From positions 1 through 64,000 of IMG/VR virus record IMGVR_UViG_3300028800_000087: 64,000 bases of DNA; one strand, written 5' to 3'. A program made the position numbers and the translations under genes. The notes below the pieces were generated by a model, which saw only the letters and a list, made by a program, of their open reading frames with translations, made no database searches and was not told the DNA's origin. This document shows, piece after piece, positions 57,815 to 64,000 of this stretch; the first letter of the stretch is position 1, and each line of letters begins with the position of its first letter. The stretch is from a virus.

Positions 57815-59028
57815 TATAGCACCGTAAGGGTCACTGTTCCGGCAACGGCAATACTGTCAAAGCCGATGCCGATGTCAACGGTACCCGGACTGGCGGGATG
57901 GATGGCAGCCTTGACCGTCCCCACGTTCAGGTCATAGGTCAAGGCATCATCGGGGCTGGCCGGGCTGGCGCTGGGACCTGATAGCAGGGCCGGAGCATAG
58001 AGCCGGCTGATCAGGACATCATCACCGGCGGTCAGCGTGTTGATGTAGGTCGTCATGGCGTTTACAATTTCATCGCCGATTGCGCTCTGATAGTTGTCCA
58101 GCGCGGTGATCGTCAGACTGGTGTCGATGGTCTGCTGCTGCGGGATGCTGAAATTGATGGCATGGTCAATCCCATAGGCATCCACATAGATGCCTGATGT
58201 ATTGCCATAGGTCTGCGTTCCGGGCGGCTTCTTTAAGCCGATGGCGTTCACTATGGACTGGATGCTGCCGCCCTGGACAACGATGGCAAACGAGTGGGGC
58301 GGCAATCCATCGAGGTCCGTTGTCCCCTCATCGTTCTCCAACGCCTTGACGCTTTGCACGCCCGTTACATTGGCAACAGCGCCCGCAATGGCGGACAGGG
58401 CATCTTGCGCCGGCAGGTTGGTTGAGATGCGCTGGCGCGCGCGTAACTGGGCGTCGTTCTCGGATGGGGCGCCTAGGGTCGCGGCCTCGGGGTTATCGGA
58501 TGCCTGCCAGCCGGCCACAGGGGTTAGGATGTTGACCAGGGTATGCGCGCTGGCTGGGATTGCGCCGGGCGTTGTGCAGGTGCCGGTGACCGTTATCGAC
58601 CCGCCGCCTGGGATTGTGATCGTCCCCGGCATCAGCCATTGGGTGTTAAGGTTCTGGTTATCCCCGACAATCCCGTTGACGATGCCCTTGCCCGCTTGGC
58701 CGGTCAGGGTGATGGGGGCGGTGCTGCGGGTCGGGACATCGCGGTTGATGCCGTTAATTTTCACGTTGATGCTGAGGCCGGCGCCCTGCGCTGTTGCTGG
58801 CGACTGGTTCTGATAGGTCGCAACGATGGCCATGTTTTCATCGTTGATGGCCTTGGCCTGGATCGCGATCCATTGGCCGTCCTGGGTGTCGGGGGTCAGG
58901 ACCGCATCGGAACCGTAGACCTGCTGATAGGATGCCTGCAAGGATAGCAGCACATCCTCAAAGCTGGGGATGGTGATCCCGCTGGCATCGATCGTCGGAG
59001 CGAGGGTGGGTAGCGGATAGGTTGTCAT
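57814..59028 (-). CDS. Baseplate J-like protein
   Basis: The protein has 404 residues. The family signature is present: LLSLQASYQQVYGSDAVLTP, DGQWIAIQAKAINDEN, GLSINVKINGINRDVPTRST, SENDAQLRARQRI and DALSAIAGAVANVTGVQSVKAL with LPPHSFAIVVQGG. It forms the baseplate wedge of contractile tails (Mu gp47/P2 gpJ), connecting to the sheath. Confidence 0.88.
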   Translation of the reverse strand: MTTYPLPTLAPTIDASGITIPSFEDVLLSLQASYQQVYGSDAVLTPDTQDGQWIAIQAKAINDENMAIVATYQNQSPATAQGAGLSINVKINGINRDVPTRSTAPITLTGQAGKGIVNGIVGDNQNLNTQWLMPGTITIPGGGSITVTGTCTTPGAIPASAHTLVNILTPVAGWQASDNPEAATLGAPSENDAQLRARQRISTNLPAQDALSAIAGAVANVTGVQSVKALENDEGTTDLDGLPPHSFAIVVQGGSIQSIVNAIGLKKPPGTQTYGNTSGIYVDAYGIDHAINFSIPQQQTIDTSLTITALDNYQSAIGDEIVNAMTTYINTLTAGDDVLISRLYAPALLSGPSASPASPDDALTYDLNVGTVKAAIHPASPGTVDIGIGFDSIAVAGTVTLTVL

Positions 59029-59471
59029 CCGAGGATGATGCTCCCGAGGGCGTTGCGGCCGTCTAGGTTGAGGACCAGGACCGGCAGGGCCGCTGGGGCG
59101 CCGCCCGATATGCCGGGCTGGCCGGGTGGCCCAAGCGATACTTGACCGAACTGGGTGGTCAGCGTCGCCTGGATGGTCAGGACGCGGGTCTCGCCATCCA
59201 GGCTTGAGGAATAGCTATCGAGCTGGATGACGCCTGGGGTGCCCAGCAGGACCGCCTGGATCGCAGCGTCATAGAGCGGCTGCGTATGGCTGCCGAGTAT
59301 CTGGGTCGGATATGGCGTCCCCTGGGTCGTGTCCAGAAACCATTCGCCCTCCCATAGCAGCAGGCGGGTCTGGCAAAGCTGGCGGACGGCAGCGGGGCTA
59401 TTGATGAGGAAATTGGCGCCGGACCCGCCGAACGTCATGTCCCCATTGGCATCCATCGTCCTGACGCGCAT
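59025..59471 (-). CDS. gp25/W-like baseplate wedge protein
   Basis: The protein has 148 residues. SPAAVRQLCQTRLLLWEGEW is the typical 'v.q.i...L.t..GEwf.d' helix of gp25-like baseplate proteins, with GTPYPTQILGS and an EGTRVL-like DGETRVLTIQATLTT strand. Together with J it makes the inner wedge. Overlaps J by ATGA. Confidence 0.8.
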   Translation of the reverse strand: MRVRTMDANGDMTFGGSGANFLINSPAAVRQLCQTRLLLWEGEWFLDTTQGTPYPTQILGSHTQPLYDAAIQAVLLGTPGVIQLDSYSSSLDGETRVLTIQATLTTQFGQVSLGPPGQPGISGGAPAALPVLVLNLDGRNALGSIILG

Positions 59472-59480
59472 GGGTAAATC

Positions 59481-60170
59481 CTATGAGTTGGGGATCGGGG
59501 GCGTTGTAGCCTGCTCGCTGTCCCCATGACTATCGGCCGGCTGATTGTGGTCATGTGTCAACAGCCCAACGGTTGCGCCGCTATCAGCGCCGGCTGTGAT
59601 CTCGCCCGTCACAAACAGGTCGCCAAATATCTTGACCTGATCGGATACGTGGATGTTGACGAAGCCGGTCGCCTTGTCGATCTCGATGTAGTTGGTCCCG
59701 GCATCATCCCTAAGCTGGACCGTTGTTGTGGATATGCCGGACAGCTTGCGCGGGACCGATCGGAAGCCGGGGATCGCAAAGCCATCGGACAGATCATGCG
59801 CGCGGAAGTCAATCGCATTGCCGACCCCGCCATTCTGCCACCAAGCATCGATGCAGCGCGAACCGAAGACAACCAAGACCTCATCGCCATCCGCGATCGG
59901 CATGGTCAGGTTATAGCCGCCGCCGCCTGGGAACTGGACCGGAACCTTGATGAGCTGCGGCAGTTGAACCCATTGCTGGACCTGCTTGCCAGTCTTGGGA
60001 TCAACGACAAGGATCAGGGACCGGATTGCGGGGGTGCAGGATATGGTCTGATCCGCCCCGATGCCGCCATTGACCAGGGCCGGGGTTGCCGTCCAGATGC
60101 CACGCTGCCAGCCTTGCAGGGCTTGCTTGAGGCCGGCTGTATGATCGGCAGAGCGTTCTTTCTGGTCCAT
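59481..60170 (-). CDS. Gp138-like baseplate spike
   Basis: The protein has 229 residues. An OB-fold-like start (IRSLILVVDPKTGKQVQQW, GDEVLVVFGSRCIDAWW) is followed by strands TVQLRDDAGTNYIEIDKATG and a beta-prism (FVTGEITAGADSGATVGLL). It ends THDHNQPADSHGDSE, a His-rich metal site like the iron-binding spike tips. It would be the needle at the bottom of the tail tube. Gp138_N-type proteins fit. Confidence 0.8.
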   Translation of the reverse strand: MDQKERSADHTAGLKQALQGWQRGIWTATPALVNGGIGADQTISCTPAIRSLILVVDPKTGKQVQQWVQLPQLIKVPVQFPGGGGYNLTMPIADGDEVLVVFGSRCIDAWWQNGGVGNAIDFRAHDLSDGFAIPGFRSVPRKLSGISTTTVQLRDDAGTNYIEIDKATGFVNIHVSDQVKIFGDLFVTGEITAGADSGATVGLLTHDHNQPADSHGDSEQATTPPIPNS

Positions 60171-61294
60171 TAACCCAATCCGCCACCTGTCGCGCCGCCG
60201 GTTGCGGTCCCGCTGGGATATAGCGGGACTGACTGGCCTGGGGCCGCACTGCTATCCAGCGCGAGGCAGATCAGCTTTGCGTACCAGGGGTTGCCGCGAC
60301 TATCGCCTTCGAAGTCCTGCACGATGACCCGATAGAACCCATCATCGACAACCGAGGCATAGGCGCCGGCGAAGGGGTTGTCATAGGATGGCAGAATGTT
60401 GCCGTCCTTGTTCTGGGTCTGATTGACCAGAGCATTGTTGATCTGTATCCGCGTTCCCACCATGATCTTGGGATTGATCAGGATAGTAAGCTCGATGCCT
60501 TGCTGGGTGGACTGCGGGACCCCGACCAGACCAGTCTGGCTTGTGATGACCGGGACCTCGTTGGGCAGATAGCCGGTCAGCGGCACCATGACGATCTTGC
60601 CGTTCTGGACCACCCAGGTCGTGCCGGTAGTCTTGGCGACAGTATCGAGATGCTGCATCGCCATCCCAAACAGGACCCGACCGCGCGGCAAGGTCCCGCC
60701 GATGAGGTCGTTGCTCTCGCCGCTGGCAGGGTCGTCAGGGGGCGGGACAACCGGGAAGCCATATGGTCCCAGGACCGCGCTCAAAGCCGCCAGCACGTCT
60801 TTCTGCGAGGCCCCTGGGGCTAGTGTTTGGTTGACCACCGAGAAGTTGTAAGGGAGATCGCCTTCAGTCGCCATGATGTCGAGGAAGCTATCGACATTAC
60901 GCTCGCGGCCGATGCGCGTCTGAACGATTGTCCCATCAAAGATGATGCCAAAATTGGTGTTCTCGTACCCGGCCTGGACAACGACGCGCGTGAACTCCTG
61001 CTGTATCTGCTTGGCGGTCCGGTTAGCCAGATTGTAGACGCGGATCACGGCGGTATTGGGGCTGCCGGCATCCTGCTGCCTGATCTGGAAAGTAAACCGG
61101 AAGGCGGACAGGTCAAGCGCGGGCTGGGTGGTCGATCCGCCTGGACCGTTGGGACTGCCGACAATCAGCGTCCCCTTGCGTATCCATTGCAGGCCGCTTT
61201 CAGCGGTCTGGGACGCTGCCGCAATGTTATCCGAGGTTAGGTTGCTGAAGTTGACCTGCGCGCCGCCCTGCCCAGCTGTAACCGCCGCGCTCAT
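60170..61294 (-). CDS. Baseplate hub-like protein
   Basis: The protein has 374 residues from ATG 61294 (ATGA overlap with the 29-residue peptide; ATG 61300 is an alternative). The segment FRFTFQIRQQDAGSPNTAVIRVYNLANRT, split into known strands, is typical of phage hub domains, with VVVQAGYENTNFGIIFDG and TTWVVQNGKIVMVPLTG. Later parts carry an acidic 'VQDFEGDSRGNPW'. It connects the spike to the tube. The C-terminus is Gly-rich. Confidence 0.78.
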   Translation of the reverse strand: MSAAVTAGQGGAQVNFSNLTSDNIAAASQTAESGLQWIRKGTLIVGSPNGPGGSTTQPALDLSAFRFTFQIRQQDAGSPNTAVIRVYNLANRTAKQIQQEFTRVVVQAGYENTNFGIIFDGTIVQTRIGRERNVDSFLDIMATEGDLPYNFSVVNQTLAPGASQKDVLAALSAVLGPYGFPVVPPPDDPASGESNDLIGGTLPRGRVLFGMAMQHLDTVAKTTGTTWVVQNGKIVMVPLTGYLPNEVPVITSQTGLVGVPQSTQQGIELTILINPKIMVGTRIQINNALVNQTQNKDGNILPSYDNPFAGAYASVVDDGFYRVIVQDFEGDSRGNPWYAKLICLALDSSAAPGQSVPLYPSGTATGGATGGGLG

Positions 61295-61380
61295 GGCCAT
61301 ACCACCCAGATGCCATGCAGCATGAGCAGCAGGCTAGCGCCAAACAGACCAACAACCAACCAGAACAACCAGCGCGGCAT
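61291..61380 (-). CDS. 29-residue membrane peptide
   Basis: ATG 61380 shares its A with the stop of the DNA-binding-domain gene. The peptide MPRWLFWLVVGLFGASLLL continues MLHGIWVVWP* and ends with an ATGA overlap to the hub gene. Nearly the whole chain is hydrophobic. Function unknown. Confidence 0.55.
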   Translation of the reverse strand: MPRWLFWLVVGLFGASLLLMLHGIWVVWP

Positions 61381-61691
61381 CACGGTAATGGGGCCAAGAG
61401 GCAGCCCACTCCCCATATGTTTTGGATCAGGTCAGCGCTTGCGCCAACTGCTTTCAGCTTTGCCCGCAGTCGATGAAGATGAACGCGCATTGCGTTGATA
61501 GGTCTTTCCGGTTCGTCCTCCGGCGGAGACCATACTGCGCTGATCAGCGCATCAAGCGTGACAAGCCGCCCGCGCCGAAGGGCCAGTTGGGTCAGCAAGT
61601 CGTGCTCCCTGCGCGTGACCCTGGCGAAGCCTTTTGGCCCAACCAGAAGGCGGCGGTCCGGATCATATGCGGCGGGCGGCAATGCGATCAT
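61380..61691 (-). CDS. Orphan OmpR/PhoB-type winged-helix protein
   Basis: The protein has 103 residues and consists only of a trans_reg_C-like domain: FARVTRREHDLLTQLALRRG, VTLDALISAVW, then NAMRVHLHRLRAKLKAVG and LIQNIWGVGCLLAP (the recognition helix and wing, 'v..ir.rGyrl'). No receiver domain is present. It is coupled by ATGA to the plug-like gene on one side and overlaps a tiny peptide on the other. Probably a phage regulator made with late proteins. Targets are unknown. Confidence 0.75.
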   Translation of the reverse strand: MIALPPAAYDPDRRLLVGPKGFARVTRREHDLLTQLALRRGRLVTLDALISAVWSPPEDEPERPINAMRVHLHRLRAKLKAVGASADLIQNIWGVGCLLAPLP

Positions 61692-61996
61692 GTCGTCACA
61701 TAATAGAGGTTGCCTTGCGACCCCAGGTTATAGAAGGTCGGGACCGCCTGGGGGTCGTTATCGGTCTGGCAGACCAGTTGCCCTGTAAATCCCAGATAGT
61801 CGTAAGCAGAAAGCAGGTTGGCGCCGGTTATGAGCGGCAGGCCGTTGACGATCGGGACATTGTTGACATCCGCAATGTCAAGGACCCAGCATTGGGCAAA
61901 TGTGTTCCATTTCAGGTTCATGTTATAGATGATGCCGCTGAGCGGGATGCTCAGGCGTTGCGGTGCGGCGATCAGGGGGACGCGGTATGCGGTCAT
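61688..61996 (-). CDS. Baseplate plug-like protein (Pam3 gp18 type)
   Basis: The protein has 102 residues. Strand pattern RLSIPLSGIIYNMNLKWNTFAQCW, then VLDIADVNNVPIVNGLPLITG and TGQLVCQTDND, matches the short 'cyanophage baseplate plug' proteins that close the tube near the hub. Located between the Dit-like gene and the hub. Assigned by pattern and position. Confidence 0.72.
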   Translation of the reverse strand: MTAYRVPLIAAPQRLSIPLSGIIYNMNLKWNTFAQCWVLDIADVNNVPIVNGLPLITGANLLSAYDYLGFTGQLVCQTDNDPQAVPTFYNLGSQGNLYYVTT

Positions 61997-62718
61997 GCTT
62001 CCAACGTCGCATCTTGTGGGTTGAACTTATCCCCTGGCTGGACCTGTTGCTGCCCGGTCTGTTGAACGGGCGTTGTCGCCTGGGGCTGGGCCTGCGCCGC
62101 ACTGTTGATCGGGGCCTGGACAACGGTTGTCCGAGCAATGAATAGTTGGCGAAACTGGCCTTGGATAATCATGGCGTTTTCCAGCGCCTCATCCGTTCGG
62201 ATCGTCAAGCCCTGGATCAGCATATTGTCGTAAGTGCGCTTGCCCGTGTAGATTTGCAGCAAGGTGCGCGTTGCCTGCAATGCAAGGAACCGTTGGTAAA
62301 CCTGCTGTAGGAAACTGCTGTTGCCTTGCGGGAAGAACCCGGCAAGCGTCGGGATCGGGATGATGCCGGCAATGGTCGGCAGGCCGGATGCAAGGGCGCT
62401 GGATGTTGTGTATCCAAGGTCCATATGCAGCAGCGACGGCAGCTTGAATGCATGATCGCTGATCACTGACCCCTGTTCAACGGGATGGTCGGTGATGATC
62501 ATCTCATCGTGATGTTCCTCAACCAGCGCCACATAGCCTGATATCCCCTGCTGGCGCCCGATCGGATTGGTTGTAATCGTCGGGGCGCCATCCGGTCCCT
62601 GGACCATCGTTGATGATGGAACCGGCCAAACGATCTGGCGCGTTGGCTTGGCGACAATAGAGCTGATGATCGACCGGACATAGCCGGCGCCCGAGAAGGC
62701 AGTTGCAAAGCCGCTCAT
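61993..62718 (-). CDS. Dit-like tail protein
   Basis: The protein has 241 residues. HHDEMIITDHPVEQGSVISDHAFKLP is a common element of Dit-like/baseplate N-terminal domains ('d.i.....Vt.g..ItDH....p'), followed by a helix and YDNMLIQGLTIRTDEALENAMII. The C-terminus is Gln-rich (QAQPQATTPVQQTGQQQ). It forms the ring where the tube meets the baseplate. Confidence 0.75.
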   Translation of the reverse strand: MSGFATAFSGAGYVRSIISSIVAKPTRQIVWPVPSSTMVQGPDGAPTITTNPIGRQQGISGYVALVEEHHDEMIITDHPVEQGSVISDHAFKLPSLLHMDLGYTTSSALASGLPTIAGIIPIPTLAGFFPQGNSSFLQQVYQRFLALQATRTLLQIYTGKRTYDNMLIQGLTIRTDEALENAMIIQGQFRQLFIARTTVVQAPINSAAQAQPQATTPVQQTGQQQVQPGDKFNPQDATLEA

Positions 62719-64000
62719 GCAAGGACCGCTGTGCGGAAGTCCCGCACCATTGATGCATTAGCCTGTTCCAGAGATCGCCTGACATTGTGGCCGGTTTCAG
62801 TGCCGGTGCCGCCCGGCTGGACGGTCACGTTGTTGTTGTTATGAATGGTCACGTGCTTATCGCCCCCGTTATTGGTCGTTACCGGGGCGCCAGCGCCGAG
62901 CGGGGTTGCATGGCCGGACTGGTTCATCATGCGCTCGATCTTGCTGATGTAGTTGGAAGTCTCGCGGGGAAGGTGATCGCGCCACTTATCGCCAAATTGT
63001 TGAATATCCTTCATCACATTGCCCTCGCCCCAATTATAGCCGGCAAGGGCTTGGGCAACATTGCCCTTGAACATCGTCAAAAGATCATGCAGGTAATCCG
63101 ATGCGCCACGCGCAGCCTGCTTAAAATCAAAGGGGTTGCCCACGCCATAGCGGCGCGCAGTCCCAGGCATAAATTGAAAGTCGCCTTCCGCACCTGCGGG
63201 GGATCGGGTATTGCGCCCGCGACCTGATTCGGTTGCCCAGACCGCATCAAGAACGCCGCCCGGCAGACTGCGGGTGCCTTCTAGAAAGCGGAAGAGAGAG
63301 GCAGAGGTCGCGGATGTTGCCGCATCGGGCATAGGACCGGGCGCTGATTGCTTTTGCACCCCGCCTGGGGCGGCGCCACCGGGGGCAGTTGATTTGCCGC
63401 TACCGAACCCAAACAAACCAAGGAACTTGTCGATCATATCAGGCGTCGATGGGATGTTCTTGTAGGTATCCTTGTTTGGCTTCATGCTATCGCCGGTGAT
63501 CCCATGCGACTCCAACAGCGTTATGAGCTGGGTCAGCAGTCCATAGACCAAGCCCAGCGGGCCAAACATCCGATACAGAATAATGTCGGCAATGGCCTCA
63601 AAGACCAGCCGCCACTTGTCGGTCTGGCCGGTCAGCTTGGCGATCAGATCAAACAACGGGTTGAGGTCGTTGATGATAAGCTGGACGCCGCTGGCCATCT
63701 CCTTGAAGACCGCCAGGATATCCTTGCCGTGATCCAACAGGAACTTAGTGATCTTTTCCGCCCAATCCAGGACGGTGTTGGCCATCTGGATCAGCGCGGC
63801 GGTGATCTGATCGCTGTTAGCCAGCAACCACTTTTTGAGGCTATCAAGTTCCGGCCTCAACCGCGTCTCAATAGCGGTTGAAATTTTGATCCACATCAAC
63901 TCAACGACTTCGCCCAACGAGCGAAGTGACCGCATAAACTCAACGCCAGTCTTGGCGGCATCGGTCAGGTTGACCCCGACCTGACGCGCCATATCGCGCC
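62715..64000 (-). CDS. Tape measure protein C-terminus with lytic transglycosylase domain
   Basis: At least 428 residues, continuing past the right edge. The N-terminal visible part is amphipathic helix (LRPELDSLKKWLLANSDQIT) with hydrophobic stretches (VLDWAEKITKFLLDHG), usual for tape measures. Near residue 260 of this part, LDAVWATESGRGRNTRSPAG and FQFMPGTARRYGVGNPFD, then ALAGYNWGEGNV, form a C-type transglycosylase/lysozyme fold with catalytic Glu in TESG. It opens the cell wall during injection. Confidence 0.82.
   Translation of the reverse strand, partial: RDMARQVGVNLTDAAKTGVEFMRSLRSLGEVVELMWIKISTAIETRLRPELDSLKKWLLANSDQITAALIQMANTVLDWAEKITKFLLDHGKDILAVFKEMASGVQLIINDLNPLFDLIAKLTGQTDKWRLVFEAIADIILYRMFGPLGLVYGLLTQLITLLESHGITGDSMKPNKDTYKNIPSTPDMIDKFLGLFGFGSGKSTAPGGAAPGGVQKQSAPGPMPDAATSATSASLFRFLEGTRSLPGGVLDAVWATESGRGRNTRSPAGAEGDFQFMPGTARRYGVGNPFDFKQAARGASDYLHDLLTMFKGNVAQALAGYNWGEGNVMKDIQQFGDKWRDHLPRETSNYISKIERMMNQSGHATPLGAGAPVTTNNGGDKHVTIHNNNNVTVQPGGTGTETGHNVRRSLEQANASMVRDFRTAVLA

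Noticed and set aside
1-64000. tRNA genes, CRISPR arrays, integrase, attachment sites
   Set aside because: Looked for cloverleaf-like and regularly spaced repeats and for tyrosine or serine recombinase motifs; none seen by eye. A tRNA scan is needed to exclude tRNAs firmly.

Overview
The window is most of the genome of a tailed double-stranded DNA phage. The terminase, portal, capsid and baseplate genes are phage-type, and the baseplate J, gp25-like and spike genes point to a contractile (myovirus-like) tail, although no sheath or tube gene lies inside the window. GC-rich DNA, Sec and twin-arginine signal peptides and a PEP-CTERM-like tail on one protein fit a Gram-negative proteobacterial host, perhaps an alphaproteobacterium. 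That host guess is inference only.

Layout. From about 20.3 kb leftwards to position 1 everything except one small gene (5679-5873) is on the minus strand: a NusG/RfaH-like protein, small and large terminase, portal, Mu F-like head protein, DUF2213 protease/scaffold, cement protein, DUF2184 capsid, neck proteins, then fibre-like proteins that run off the left edge. From 20.6 to 49.4 kb everything is on the plus strand: small early genes, primase, a sigma-like protein, replication and recombination genes, and a DNA-modification pathway. From 64 kb back to 49.5 kb the minus strand carries tape measure, Dit-like protein, baseplate, tail fibres and a lysis-like pair, ending at a hairpin that meets the plus-strand operon. 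If the genome is circular or terminally redundant, both minus-strand blocks form one late operon that continues through the window edges, where sheath, tube and the tape-measure N-terminus would lie. Many late and early genes overlap by ATGA or TGATG, so translation is strongly coupled.

Replication set: DnaG-like primase, DnaB-like helicase, sliding clamp, clamp loader, a uracil-DNA-glycosylase/PolA fusion polymerase, gp32-like SSB, RecA/UvsX, SbcD and SbcC homologues, a resolvase-like nuclease, and SF1 and SNF2-type helicases. Interleaved are FolE, QueD, QueE, Gat-QueC and DpdA, a full set for putting a 7-deazaguanine base (predicted 2'-deoxyarchaeosine or preQ0) into the phage DNA.

The most striking feature is the clamp-loader gene. 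It is interrupted in its Walker B motif by a 349-residue intein, and the intein's middle region encodes, in a different reading frame, a separate 268-residue zinc-finger plus Vsr/EDxHD-like endonuclease. One DNA segment thus seems to be both intein linker and free-standing homing endonuclease gene. Other unusual items are a neck protein ending in LxLIQGG repeats, an SSB with a roughly 200-residue Arg/Asp tail, an orphan OmpR-type DNA-binding domain among baseplate genes, signal peptides on virion-cluster proteins, and a duplicated promoter that has truncated a VRR-NUC-like gene.
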